From positions 1 through 64,000 of the forward strand of contig WSYH01000841.1 in assembly GCA_036426205.1 (NCBI GenBank): a stretch of 64,000 nucleotides of DNA, written 5' to 3'. A program made the position numbers and the translations under genes. Of the stretch, positions 1 to 12,693 are shown piece by piece. Positions within the stretch are counted from its first letter, which is position 1. Each line of letters begins with the position of its first letter. Source of the stretch: Ascaphus truei. Lineage: Eukaryota; Chordata; Amphibia; Anura; Ascaphidae. The notes beneath the pieces were generated by a model, which was not told the origin of the DNA, made no database searches, and worked only from the letters and a program-made list of their open reading frames with translations.

Positions 1-145
1 ACACACCACATACTGTATCTGCTCCTGGAGCACACACCACATACTGTTTCTGCTCCTGGAGCACACACCACATACTGTATCTGTTCCTGGTGCACACACC
101 ACATACTGTATCTGTTCCTGGAGCACACACCACATACTGTATCTG
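1..145. repeat. 31-bp minisatellite, end of an array
   Basis: About five head-to-tail units of 31 bp, with core CATACTGTATCTG followed by TTCCTGGAGC or CTCCTGGAGC. This is the same unit as the arrays at 3847-6413 and 10094-12693. It runs straight into the LTR remnant at 146, and the same junction recurs in the two other copies. Confidence 0.95.
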
Positions 146-213
146 CCATTTTTTTGAGGGGCAATAAAAAGCCGTTTCAGAAACCCACGTGTGGTTACAT
201 GTACCCTGCAACA
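146..213 (+). other. 3' remnant of the Gmr1-like LTR
   Basis: The remnant contains an AATAAA signal (163-168) and ends CCTGCAACA just before the primer-binding site. It matches the 3' end of the fuller minus-strand LTR of the same family at 53537-54397, with shared stretches such as AAACCCACGTGTG and ACCCTGCAACA. The rest of the LTR is replaced by minisatellite. Confidence 0.7.
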
Positions 214-215
214 TT

Positions 216-235
216 TGGTGTTTGCAGTGGGATTT
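216..235 (+). other. primer-binding site, tRNA-Leu-like
   Basis: TGGTGT, four variable bases, then AGTGGGATT. This resembles the complement of the 3' end of a vertebrate tRNA-Leu (TGGTGTCAGAAGTGGGATT), with mismatches only in the middle. It lies 2 bp after the LTR end, as expected for a PBS. The tRNA assignment is from memory. Confidence 0.5.
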
Positions 236-281
236 TGAGAGGCCCGTGCATTTCAAAGGCCACACATGCCAAAAAAGAAAA

Positions 282-1119
282 ATGGAACATTTTTTAAAAG
301 CGTTTCTGTGCGAGCAGGCCAAACAGCAGGGACTGTTAATGCAGCAGCACAGGATGAGCGGATGGCCAGGCTGTTGGCCCAATTTCAGGTGTCTACCAGT
401 CAAACAAATCCCCGGTCCTCCTGAGGAAAATGACTCCGAACGAGGATCCAGAGGCTTTTCTACTGACGTTTGAAAGGGTTGCCGAAGCCCAGGGCTGGTC
501 TTCAGATCACTGGGCAACTGCTTTGGCCCTGCTCCTCATAGGAGAAGCCCAGGCCTCATATCAGGGCCTCCCAGCGGATCAGGCAATGGACTACAAACAG
601 CAAAAGACGCCATACTGGATCGCTTAGGTCTGACCCCAGAGAACTACTGGCAGCAGTTCCGGAACCTGAAGTACACCTCTAAGATGAGACTGGGTCCTAG
701 CTCAGCTGTTATTGGACTTGTGTACTCGCTGGATACAACCCGAGCAGCGCACTAAGGAGGCAATTCTTGAACAAGTTGTTTTGGAGCAATTCCTACAAGT
801 GATAACCCTTCCCGCACGCTCTTGGGTAAAATGCCATGCTGCTAAAACCCTAGCTTTGGCTGTCCAGCTCGTTGAGAACTTCCTTGGGGCCGAGGATCAG
901 GGGAGTGTCCTGGACCCGGCGGATCCGACTCCACCGGCACTTGCGGACGCCCAAAGAGGGAGACCGGACCAAAGGGGAAACTACGGCCCATCCACACGCA
1001 ACCGCCAACTCCCGCGTTCCAGCAAGCGAGAGGTCCAAACGCTGGTCCCCGCGAGACCCTCGTCTACTTCCTGGTGTCGGCTCATCGCCAAATGAGGGGA
1101 ACTTCAGAGGATGTCGCAC
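282..1119 (+). pseudogene. gag with SCAN-like domain, Gmr1-like copy 1
   Basis: The likely start is ATG 282 (MEHFLKAFLCEQ), aligned with MEEMLKEFLCEQ of the minus-strand relative at 53464. The capsid part around 430-880 carries FERVAEAQGWSSDHWA, then LDLCTRWIQPEQRTKEAILE and VLEQFLQV, the pattern of the SCAN dimerisation domain. A SCAN-like fold in Gmr1-type gag is established knowledge, and the host SCAN domain is thought to derive from it. An internal deletion near 330-410 and frameshifts near 625 and 700 break the gene. The C-terminal part to about 1119 is low-complexity and Pro/Arg-rich. Confidence 0.8.
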
Positions 1120-1640
1120 GCAGGACCCATCTGATGCCTGGTCTCCAGTATCCAGTCCAGCTGAGCGGTATCCGCGTCCACCTCCGGTGAGGGAACCCTC
1201 TCCATGTTCTACCTGGGGGGAACAAGGCCACCATCATATGGAATGTCCACAGATGGATTGTTCCTTCAGCAGGACAGTCGCCTTGGCCTTCCCCAGAGAA
1301 AGTTGCAAACCCTGGCTACTTCCAGTCCAGATTGGGGGTAAAACCATCCAGGCCCTTGTAGATTCAGGCTCTGGGAAAACTCTGGTCTTCCAAGAACTGT
1401 TACCGACTAATGTGCTTTCCTTTGACTCCCCACGGAGTTCAGAGTGTATGCACGGCGATGTAAAATGGTATCCAATGGCCAAAATCCGGCTACAGGTAAT
1501 AGGTCAGAAGGCCCAGCTCGAAGTAGGAGTCGCTCCTTGGCTCTATGCCCCCTTTTGCTCGGCCGGGACTGGCCTTTCTTTTCAAACCTAATGGCTCCAG
1601 TCTCTCAAGAGGAGCCTCATTCTCTAGCTCAGGAGAACCC
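1120..1640 (+). pseudogene. zinc knuckle and aspartic protease, copy 1
   Basis: A nucleocapsid knuckle at about 1204-1248 reads C-x2-W-x4-H-x4-C, so the second Cys is replaced by Trp. The protease follows, with LVDSGSGKTLVF; the catalytic Asp-Ser-Gly is at 1361-1369. In an intact element the protease would mature the Gag-Pol polyprotein. The frame is lost downstream near 1600. Copies 2 and 3 carry the same region with more indels. Confidence 0.75.
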
Positions 1641-2035
1641 TGGTAAACTGTTCCCCTTCTCGGCAGACCTATTCCCCAGCAGACACCGGGTTCCAAAGAC
1701 TTGGAGGCAAAGACGCTGTGACAAACAGGACTGGTTACAAAAATCTTGGACTCAAGGTGGCCATACTAATAAGGCATAAGTCATCCATTAATGACTGGGG
1801 ATGGCCAGGAGGAGGGAGAGATAGGCCCTGGGAATTTACCAGAGCTATGTCTCCCTGATTTTTGCCAGAGGCAGAGGGAAGACCAAGTCCTGGCCAGACA
1901 ATATGATAGTGGTAAAAATTAATGACCAGATATTGAATGCACAGGGGGTAATGGTATTCCCTCATTTTGAATTGTCAAATGATATCCTGTATAGGGTGAA
2001 CAGGTAGACACAAACGGGAGGTCACGAGACAAATA
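1641..2035 (+). other. broken linker between protease and integrase
   Basis: Degenerate pol-like sequence with no long open frame. No RT or RNase H motif is visible here, which matters because these domains would lie here in ordinary gypsy elements. The same stretch is present in copies 2 and 3. Confidence 0.5.
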
Positions 2036-2939
2036 TTGGTTACCAAGGCCTTCGTTAAAACTGTCTTCACCCTAGCCCATACTGTCCCTTGGGATGGTCA
2101 TCTTGGTAGAGATAAAACCTTCGACCGTATTTCGTCCCGATTCTTTTGGCCAGGGATGCATAGTGATATTGCTAAGTTGTGTGGGGCATGTCCTGAATGC
2201 CAGCTAACCAGTCCGAAGGGACAAAAAACAGCCCCCTTGGTTCCTCTACCCTTGGTGTCAATTCCCTTTGAGAGGATCGGAGTAGACTTGGTAGGACCTC
2301 TAGAACCTTCTGCGAAAGGACACAGGTTTATTCTCGTAATAGTCGACTATGCAACAAGATATCCCGAGGCGTTCCCCCTGAGGACAGCAACGGCGAAGCA
2401 AGTAGCCAACAAATTGTTGGAGCTGTTCTCACGGGTCGGACTTCCCCAGGTTATGTTGACAAACCAAGGTGCAAATTTTATGGCTAAACTGATGCAGGAT
2501 GTCTTAAAATTACTAGACGGTCTACCATCCACAGACTGACGGATTGTTGGAAAGATTTAATTGAACTCTAAAAGGTGTGTTGAGAAAATTTGTAGATTCA
2601 GAGAAGAGAGCCTGGGATGAACTTCTCCCTTTTCTGCTGTTTGCAGTGCGGGAAGTTCCCCAGTCCTCCACGGGATTCTCTCCATTTGAATTACTGTATG
2701 GCCGCCAATCCCAGGGTATCCTGGACCTCTTAAGGGAGTCTTGGGAGGAACAGCAGTCCCCTTCTAAGAATACCCTGCAATATGTATTGGACCAGAGGAA
2801 GCGCCTAGATGTGGTCGGCCATTTTGCTAGGGAGAATCTTCGATCAGCCCAGGACAGTCAGGAGAGACATTACAATCAAAATGCTCGCATGAGTGTTTCA
2901 CCCAGGAGACCAGGTGATGTTATTGTTACCCAGTTGTGA
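2036..2939 (+). pseudogene. integrase of Gmr1-like copy 1
   Basis: The H2C2 zinc-binding part is visible (HTVPWDGHLG then CGACPECQ, about 2075-2205), followed by the catalytic core. The first catalytic Asp lies in GVDLVGP. The second lies in LTNQGANF, where the usual Asp is Asn. The Glu lies in DGLLERFN, in another frame. A short deletion after LKLL (about 2515), a frame change and an in-frame TGA inside the RFN-TLKG motif (about 2566) inactivate it. The C-terminal core continues at 2577-2939 (FLLFAVREVPQS, FELLYGRQSQG). Integrase sits before RT, as in Gmr1 elements. Confidence 0.85.
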
Positions 2940-3846
2940 CAGCAAACTCCAAGCCAAGTGGCAGGGCCCATTTGAAGTCCTCCGTCGCACGGGGATGTGG
3001 ATTACGAGATCGCTCAACCAGGGTCCAGGAAGGGTGAACAAATTTACCATGTGAACTTGCTGAAACCCTGGAAGGTGCAGCGGTCTCTCTTCATCCACCC
3101 GGTGGAGGAGGAAACGGACTTGGGTCCTCAGCCCCCACGGGGGAACACCTTTGGTGACGAGCAAATCCCAATGAGTAGACAGTTGTCCTCTGAACAAAAA
3201 GGGGACTTGTTAGAAATAATGACACAATTCAATTATGTTTTTTCTGATTTACCAGGGCAAACTAATTTAGTTTCACATGTGATAGAGACAGCACCTGGGG
3301 TAAAAGTACGTTCCCGTCCTTATAGGTTGCCTGAAAGCCGTAAAGCCCTGGTAGAGAAGGAAGTACAAGAAATGTTACACTTAGGCGTGATTGAGGAATC
3401 ATGCAGTGAGTGATTATGGTCCCTAGACCAGATGGGGAAGGTAAGGTTTTGTGTGGATCTCCGAAAGGTCAATGCGGTATCCAAGTTTGACGCATATCCG
3501 ATGCCAAGGGTGGACGAGTTATTTGACACCCTTGGTAAAGCTGAATTTATATCCACGCTGGACTTAACAAAAGGATACTGGCAAATACCTTTAGAGGAAA
3601 AGTCCAAGTGCAAAACAGCCTTTGCCACTCCCCTGGGTTTATACCAGTTTGTGACAATGCCATTTGGACTGCATGGAGCACCAGCCACATTCCAGAGACT
3701 CATGGATAAAGTGCTGGGACCTCATAGGGCTTATGCCGCAGCCTACCTAGATGACATTGTCATTTATAGTAAACACTGGTGGGCCCATCTAAATAGGCTG
3801 AAAGTGGTCCTCAGGTCTCTGAGAGGCAGGGCTCACAGCCAACCCT
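2940..3846 (+). pseudogene. reverse transcriptase, 3'-truncated, copy 1
   Basis: After an integrase C-terminal tail (about 2997-3130) comes the RT: RSRPYRLPESRKALVEKEVQ, a stop near 3411, then [46 protein letters not shown] and the catalytic YLDD at 3744-3755. The frame ends in AGLTANP, and the next bases are the 31-bp minisatellite, so the thumb and RNase H are missing. The break falls at the same base in copy 2 (10093). Confidence 0.85.
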
Positions 3847-6413
3847 AATACTGTATCTGTTCCTGGAGCACACACCACATACTGTATCTGCTCCTGGAGC
3901 ACACACCACATACTGTATCTGCTCCTGGAGCACACACCACATCCTGTATCTGTTCCTGGAGCACACGCCACATACTGTATCTGTTCCTGGAGCACACGCC
4001 ACATACTGTATCTGTTCCTGGAGTACACACCACATACTGTATCTGCTCCTGGAGCAACACCCCACAATAAACTGTTTCGTTCCTGGAGCACACCCACATC
4101 TCTGTATCGCTCCTGTTCTGCTCCTGGAGCACCACCATCATCTTTTTTTCTTCTTCCTGCTCCTTGGAGCAACACACCACATTTATCTGTTTCCTGGTTC
4201 CGGGCCACTACCACATATATGATATCTGTTAGCCTGGCAGCACACACCCCATACTGTAATCTGTTCCTGGTAGCACACACCACATACGGTACAATCCTGC
4301 TCCTGGAGCACACCCACAATACTGTAATCTGTTCACCTGGATGCACACACCACATACTGTAATCTGTTCGATGCATACACAACCCACATACTGTATCTGT
4401 TCCTGGAGCACAACCCATAACTGTAGTCTGATCCTGGAGCAACACACACCACATACGGTATCTGTTCCTGAGCACACACCACATACTGTACTGTTCCTGG
4501 AGCACACCCACATACGGTATCTGTTCCTTGGAGCACACACCACTATTGTATCTTGTTTCCTGGAGCACACACACACACTATACTGTATCGGTCTCCTGGA
4601 GCAACACCACACCACATACTGTATCTGTTCCTGGAGCACACACACCACTAGAGTCTGAGCTGTTTCCTGAGCACACACAAACCACATACTGTATCTGTTC
4701 CTGGAGCACAACACACCCACAACCTGTTAATCTGTTTTCCTGGAGCACACACCACATACTGTATCTGTCCTGGAGAACACACACCATATACTGTATCTTT
4801 TCCTGGAGCACACACCACATACTGTAATCTGTCCTGGAGCACACACCACATACGGTATCTGTTCCTGGGCAGCACACACCACATACTGTATCTGCTCCTG
4901 GAGCCACAGCAACACCACAATACTGTATCTGTCCGGAGCACCACACAACACCACATACTGTATCTGTTCTGGGAGCACACCCACACCACATACTGTAAAT
5001 CTGTTCCTGGAGCACACACACCATATACTGGTATCTGTTCCTGCACACACACCACATACTGTTATCTGTTCCTGGAGCACACACCACATACTGTAATTGC
5101 TCCCTGGAGCAACACAGACAGCCACCTACTGTATCTGTTCCTGGAGCACACACCACATACTGTATCTGTTCCTGGAGCACACACACACCACATACTGTAT
5201 CTGTTCCTGGAGCACACACCACATACTGATCGTCTGCTCTCTGGACACACACCACATACTGTATCTTTCCTGGCACACAACCACATACTGTATTCTGTTC
5301 CTGGAGCACACAACCTCCACATACTGTATCTGTTCCTGGAGCACACACCACATACTGTATTGTCTTGTTCCTGGAGCACACACCACATATGGTATCTGTT
5401 TCCTGGAGCACACACACCACATACTTGTATCTGTTCTGATCACACACACCACCTACGAATCTGTTCCTGGAACACACACTACCTACATACTGTATCTGTT
5501 CCTGGTGCAACACACCACAAACTTTTGCCCTGAGCACACGCCACTCTACTGTCTGTTCCTGGAGCACACACCCACCATACTATCTGTTCCTGGAGCACAC
5601 ACACATACTGTAATCTGTCTCCTGGGAGCACACAGACAGACAACCACAATCTGTAATCTGCTCTGGAGCACACACACATACTGTATCTCTGTTCCTGGAG
5701 CACACGCCACATACGATATCTGTTCTCCTGGAGACACAACCACATACTGTATCTGCTCCTGGAGCACACACCACATACTGTTTCTCTTTCTGACTCCTGG
5801 AGCACACACACCACATACTTATCTCTGTTCCTGTTCCTGGGCACACCCAAAACATACTGTATCTGTTCCTGGAGCACACACCACATACTGTATCTTTTCC
5901 TGGCACCAACACACATATGTATCTGTCCTGGATCACACACCCCATACTGTATCTGTTCCTGGAGCACACACACCACATATCTGTAATCTGTTCCTGGAGC
6001 AACACACCCACATACTGTATCTGTTCCTGGAGCACACACACCACAAACTCATTTGGCTCCTGGAGCACAACCGCCACATACTGTATCTGTTCTGTGCACA
6101 CACCAACAGTACTGTATCGTGCTCCTGGAGCACACACCACCTACTGTATCTGCTCCTGGAGCACACACCACATCCTTTATACTGTTCCTGGAGCACACCC
6201 ACATACTGTATCTCTTCCTGGAGCACACAAACAGCCACATACTGTAAATCTGTTCCTGGGAGTACACACCACACATACTGTATCTGCTCCTGGAGCACAC
6301 ACCACATACTGTTTCTCGCTCTGGAGACACACCCACATACTTTATCTGTTCTGGTGCACACCCCACATACTGTATCTGTTACTCTGACAGCACACCACAT
6401 AAACTGTATCTCG
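3847..6413. repeat. 31-bp minisatellite array, about 83 units
   Basis: Units are as at 1-145. The first seven or so, to about 4054, are regular. From there on single-base gains and losses occur in nearly every unit, which looks like raw long-read error. The unit has no stop codon in any of six frames, so many long frames arise here. None is a gene. Confidence 0.95.
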
Positions 6414-9400
6414 CCATTTTTTTAGGGCAATAAAAAGCCGTTTCAGAAACCCCGTGTGGTTACATTCTACCCTGCAACATTTGGTGTTTGCAGTGGGATT
6501 TTGAAGGCCCTTGCAATTTCAAAGGCCACACATGCCAAAAAAAATGGAACATTTTTAAAGCGTTTCTGTGCGAGCAGCCAAACACAGGAGCTGTTAATGC
6601 AGCGCACACAGATGAGCGATGGCCAGGCGCTGTTGGCCCATTTCAGGTGTTCACCAGTCAAACAATCCCCATCCCCGGTCCCCTGAGGAAAATGACTAAC
6701 CGATACAGATCCAGAGGCTTTTCTACTGACGTTTGAAAGGGTTGCCCGAAGCCCGGCTGGTCCTTCCAATCACTGGGCAACTGCTTTGGCCCTGCTCCTC
6801 ATAGAAGCCCAAGCCTCATATCAGGGCCCTCCCAGCGATCGGCAATGGACTACAACAGCAAAAGACGCTCATAACTGGATCGCTTAGGTCTGACCCCAGA
6901 GAACTACTGGCACAGTTCCGAGAACCTGAATACACCTCGGATGGACTGGGTCCTAGCTCAGCTGTTATGGACTTGTGTACTCGCTGGATACAACCCGAGC
7001 AGCGCACTAGAGGAATTCTTAACAAGTTGTTTTGGAGCAATTCCTACAGTGTGATAACCCTCCCACCCCGCACGCTCTTGGGTAAAATTGCCATGCTGCT
7101 AAACCCTAGCTTTGGCTGTCCAGCTCGTTGAGAACTTCCTTGGGGCCGAGGAATCAGGGGAGTGTCCTGGACCCGGCGGATCCGACTCCACCGGCACTTG
7201 CGGACGCCCAAAGAGGGAGACCGGCACAAAGGGGAAACTACGGCCCCATCCACCGCAAAACCGCCCACTCACCCCCCCGTGTCCCTCGTTCAGCACGAGA
7301 GGTCCAAACGCTGGTCCCCCCGAGACCCTCTGTCTTACTTCCTTGGTTCGGCTCATCCGCCAAATGAGGGGAACTTCAAGATGTCGCACGCGTACCCATC
7401 TGATGCCTGGTCTCAGTATCCAGTCCAGCTGAGCGTGATCCCCGTTCCACCTCCGTGAGGGAACCCTCTCCATGTTCTTACCTGGGGGACAAAGCCACCA
7501 TCATATGGAATGTCCACCAGATGGATTGTTTCCTTAGTCAGGGACAGTCGCCTTGGCCTTCCCCAGAGAAAGTTGCAACCCATGGCTCTACTTCCAGTCC
7601 AGATTGGGGGTAAAACCCCATCCGCCCTTGTAGATTCAGGCTCTGGGAAACTCTGGTCTTCCAAGAACTGTTACCAGCTAATGTGCTTTCCTTTGACTCC
7701 CCACGGAGTTCAGAGTGTATGCACGGCGATGTAAAAATGGTATCCAATGGCCAAAATCCGGCTACAGGTATAGGTCAGAAGGCCCTCTCGAAGTAGGATT
7801 CGCTCCTTGGCTCTAGCCCCCTTTTGCTTCGCCGGGGACTGGCCTTTCTTTTCAAACCTAATGGCTCCAGTCCTCTCAAGAGAGCTCATTCTCTAGCTCA
7901 GAGAACCCTGGTAAACTTTTCCCCTTCTCGGCAGACCTATATTATTCCCGCAGACAACCGGTTTCCAAAGACTTGGAGGCAAAGACGCTTTGTGACAAAC
8001 AGGACTGGTTACAAAAATCTTGGACTCAAGGTGGCCATACTAATAAGGCATAAGTCATCCATTATGACGGGGATGGCCAGGAGGAGGGAAGATAGCCCTG
8101 GGAATTTACCCAGAGCTATGTCTCCTGATTTGCCAGAGGCAGAGGGAAGACCAAGTCCTGGCCGACAATATGATAGTGTGTAAAATTAATGACCAGATAT
8201 TGATGCACAGGGGGTAATGGTATTCCCTCATTTGTAAATTGTCAAATGATATCCTGTATAGGGTGAACAGGTAGACACAAACGAGGTCACGAGACAAATA
8301 TTGGTTACCAAGGCCTTCGTTAAAACTGTCTTCACCCCTAGCCCATACTGTCCCTTGGGATGGTCATCTTGGTAGAGATAAAACCTTCGACCGTATTTGT
8401 TCGTCCCGATTCTTTTGGCCAGGGTGCATAGTTGATATTGCTAAGTTGTGGTGGGCATGTCCTGAATGCCAGCTAACCAGTCCGAAGGGACAAAAAACAG
8501 CCCCCTTGGTTCCCTAACCCTTGGTGTAATTCCCTTTGAGAGGATCGGAGTAGACTTGTAGGACCTCTAGAACCTTCTGCGAAAGGACACAGGTTTATTC
8601 TCGTAATAGTCGACCTATGCAACAAGATATCCCGAGGCGTTCCCCCTGAGGACAGCAACGGCGAAGCAAGTAGCCAACAATTGTTGGAGCTGTTCTCACG
8701 GTCGGACTTCCCCAGGTTATGTTGACAAACCAAGGTGCAAATTTTTATGGCTAAACTGATGCAGGATGTCTTAAAATTACTAGACGGTCTACCATCCACA
8801 GACCGACGGTTGTTGAAAGATTTAATTGAACTCTAAAAGGTGTGTTGAGAAAATTTGTAGATTCAGAGAAGAGAGCCTGGGATGAACTTCTCCCTTTTTC
8901 TGCTGCTGTTTTGCAGTGCGGGAAGTTCCCAGTCCATCCACGGGATTCTCTCCATTTGAATTACTGTATGGCCGCCAATCCCAGTATCCTGGACCTCTTA
9001 AGGGAGTCTTGGAGGAACAGCAGTCCCCTTCTAAGATACCTGCCATATTTATTGGACCAGAGAACAGCCCTAGATGTGGTCGGCCATTTTGCTAGGGAGA
9101 ATCTTCGTCAGCCCAGGACATTCAGGAGAGACATTACAATCAAAATGCTCGCAGAGTGTTTTCACCAGGAACCAGGTGATGTTATTGTTACACCATTGTT
9201 GTACAGCAACTCCAAGCCAAGTGGCAGGGCCCATTTGAAGTCCTCCGTCGCACGGGGTAGTGGATTACGAGATCGCTCAACCAGGGTCCAGGAAGGGTGA
9301 ACAAATTTTACCATGTGAACTTGCTGAACCCTGGAAGGTGCAGCGGTCTCTCTCTTCACCACCCTGGTGAGAAACGGACTTGGGTCCTCAGCCCCACGGG

Positions 9401-10093
9401 AAACACCTTTGTGTGACGAGCAAATCCCAATGAGTGACAGTTGTCCTCTGAACAAAAAGGGGACTTGTTAGAAATAATGACACAATTCAATTATGTTTTT
9501 TCTGATTACTCCAGGGCAAACTAATTTTAGTTTCACATGTGATAGAGACAGCACCTGGGTAAAAGTACGTTCCCGTCCCTTATAGGTTGCCTGAAAGCCG
9601 TAAAGCCCTGTAAGAAAGGAAGTACAAGAAATGTTACACTTAGGCGTTATTGAGGAATCATGCAGTGAGAGTTGATTGGTCCCTGACCAGATGGGGAAGG
9701 TAAGGTTTTGTGTGGATCTCCGAAAGGTCAATGCGGTATCCAGTTTGACGCATATCCATGCCAAGGGTGGACAGTTATTTGACACCCTTGGTAAGCTGAA
9801 TTTATATCCACAGCTGGACTTAACAAAGGATACGGCAAATACCTTTAGGAGAAAAGTCCAAGTGCAAAACAGCCTTTCCCACTCCCCTGGGTTTATACCA
9901 GTTTGTGACAATGCCATTTGGACTGCATGGAGCACCAGCCACATTCCAGAGACTCATGGATAAAGTGCTGGACCTCTAGGCTTAGCCGCAGCCTACCTAG
10001 ATGACATTGTCATTTATAGTAAACACTGGTGGGCCCATCTAAATAGGCTGAAAGTGGTCCTCAGGTCTCTGAGGCAGGGCTCAGCCCACCCTA
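6414..10093 (+). mobile_element. Gmr1-like element, copy 2 (indel-rich)
   Basis: Repeats 146-3846 base for base in order (LTR end, gag, PR, IN, RT) and has the same left and right junctions with the minisatellite. It shares old lesions of copy 1, for example the AATTGAACT stop of the integrase (near 8826). Most differences are single-base indels, several per 100 bp, with few substitutions. This fits re-sequencing error or a very recent duplication rather than an independent insertion. No frame is intact. Confidence 0.85.
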
Positions 10094-12693
10094 ATACTGT
10101 ATCTGTTCCTGGAGCACCACCACATACGTATCTCTCCTGGAGCACACACCACTACTGTATCTGCTCCTGGAGCACACACCACATCCTGTATCTGCTGGAG
10201 AACGCCTACTACTGTTCTGAGCCACCGCCACTACTAGCGTCCTGAGACACACACATACTGTATGCTGCTCCCTGGAGCACACACACACATACGTTTCTGC
10301 TCCTGGAGCACACCCCACATACTGTATCTGCTCCTGGAGCACACACCACATACTGTTCTGCTCCTGGAGCACACAACCAATACGTATCTGTCCTGGGCAC
10401 ACCCACATACTGTACTGTTCCTGGAGCACACACCACTACTGTATCTGTTCCTGGAGCACACACCACATATGTATCTGCTCTGGAGCACACACCACATACT
10501 GTAATCTGTTCCTGAGCACACACCACATACTGTATCTGTTCCTGCAGCACACACCACATACTGTATCTGTTCCTGGAGCACAACCACATACTGTATCTGT
10601 CCTGGTGCACACACCACATACTGTATCTGTTCCTGGAGCACACACCACAACTGTATCTGTTCCTGGAGCACACACCACATACTGTATCTGTTCCTGGAGC
10701 ACACACCACATATTGTATCTGTTCCTGGAGCACACACACCACTACTGTATCTGTTCCTGGAGCACACACCCACATACTGTATCTGTTCCTGGAGCACACA
10801 ACCACACAATAGTATCTGTTCCTGGAGCACACACACACCACATGACTGTTCTGTTCCTGGAGCACACACACCACATACTGTATCTGTTCCTGGAGCACAC
10901 ACCACCATACTGTATCTTGTTCCTGGAGCACACACACCATATACGTATCTGTTCCTGGAGCACACACCACATACTGTATCTGTTCCTGGAGCACACACCA
11001 CAATACTGTATCTGTTCTCTGGAGCACACACCACATACTGTATCTGCTCCTGGAGCACACACCACATACTGTATCTTTCCTGGAGCACACACCACATACG
11101 TACATCTGTTACCGGGAGCACACACCACATACTGTATCGTTCCTGGAGCACCACACCACAATACGTACTTGTTCCTGGAGCACACACCACCACATACTGT
11201 ATCTGTTCCGAGCACACACCACATCTGTATCGTTCCTGGAGCACACCACCACATACTGTATCTGTTCCTGGAGCACACCCCACAATACTGTATCTGTTCC
11301 TGGAGCACACACCCACCACATACTGTATCTGTTCTGGAGCACACAACCACCACATACTGTTATCTGCTCCTGGAGCACACACGCAACCACATACGTATCG
11401 TTTCCTGGAGCACACACCACATACTGTATCTGTTCCTGGAGCACACACCACATACTGTATCTGCGTTTCCTGGAGCACACCACCACTACTGATATCTGTT
11501 CCTGGACCACACCACATATGTATCTGTTTTCCTGGAGCACACACACCACATACTGTATCGTTCCTGGAGCACACACACCACATACTGTATCTGTTTCCTG
11601 GAGCACACACACCACATACTGTATGTGTTCCTGGTGCACACACCACATACTGTACTGCTCCTGGAGCACCAACCACATCTGATATCTGCTTCTGTTCCTG
11701 GAGCACCAACAACCACATACTGTATCTGTTCCTGGAGCACACCCACATACTGTATCTGTTCCTGGAGCACACACACCACATACTGTATCTGTTCCTGGAG
11801 CACACACCACATATTGTATCTGTTCCTGGAGCACACACACCACACTATTTGCTCCTGGAGCACACGCCACATACTGTATCTGTTCCTGGAGCACACACAC
11901 CACATACTGTATCTGCTCCTGGAGCACACACCACATACTGTATATCTGCTCCTGGAGCACACACCAAATCTGTATCTGCTCCTGGAGCACCAACCACATA
12001 CTGTATCTGTTCCTGGAGCACACGCCACATACTGTTCTGTTCCTGGAGTACACAACCACATACTGTATCTGCTCCTGGAGCAACACACCACATACTGTTT
12101 CTGCTCTCTGCCTGAGCACACCCACATACGTATCTGTTCCTGGTGCACACACCACATACTGTATCTGTTCCTGGAGCACCACCACATCTGTATCTGTTCC
12201 TGGAGCACACACACCACATACTGTATCTGTTCCTGGAGCACACACACCACATACTGTATCTGTTCCTGGAGCACACACACCACATACTGTATCTGTTCCT
12301 GGAGCACCACACACCACTACTGTTATTGTTCCTGGAGCACACACCACAAACTATTTGCTCCTGGCAGCACACGCCACATACTGTATCTGTTCCTGGAGCA
12401 CACACCACATACGTATCTGCTCTGGAGCACACACCACATACTGTATCTGCTCCTGGAGCACACACCACATCCTGTATCTGTTCCTGGAGCACACGCCACA
12501 TACTGTATCTGTTCCTGGAGCACACGCCACATACTGTATCTGTTCCTGGAGTACCACACCACATACTGTACTGCTCCTGGAGCACACACCAATACTGTTT
12601 CTGCTCCTGGAGCACACACCACATACTGTATCTGTTCCTGGTGCACACACATATCGTATCTGTTCCTGGAGCACACACACATACTGTATCGAG
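10094..12693. repeat. 31-bp minisatellite array, about 84 units
   Basis: Second large array of the 31-bp unit, almost the same length as the first (2600 against 2567 bp), again rich in single-base indels. A variant block at about 10195-10250 departs from the unit. Stop-free frames, one of 534 codons on the minus strand, come from the unit itself. Confidence 0.95.

Larger units (their letters stand above)
146..3846 (+). mobile_element. Gmr1-like Ty3/gypsy element, copy 1 (degenerate)
   Basis: This is a defective LTR retrotransposon. In order it shows the end of an LTR, a primer-binding-site-like stretch, gag with a SCAN-like capsid part, protease, integrase and then reverse transcriptase. Integrase ahead of RT is the pol order of the Gmr1 clade of Ty3/gypsy and differs from other gypsy elements. 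RNase H, the 3' end and most of the LTR are absent: RT stops at 3846 and 31-bp minisatellite follows at once. Several stops and frameshifts show it is dead. This copy is clean sequence. Copies at 6414 and 12694 repeat it with added single-base indels. Confidence 0.85.

Noticed and set aside
640..880. Host SCAN zinc-finger gene
   Set aside because: The SCAN-like part sits between an LTR/PBS and a retroviral-type zinc knuckle and protease. There are no C2H2 fingers.
3847..12693. Long protein-like frames (for example VCGVCSRNRYSMW-type repeats, up to 534 codons)
   Set aside because: They come from a stop-free 31-bp unit read in rotating frames on both strands. There is no start context, no unique sequence and no domain.
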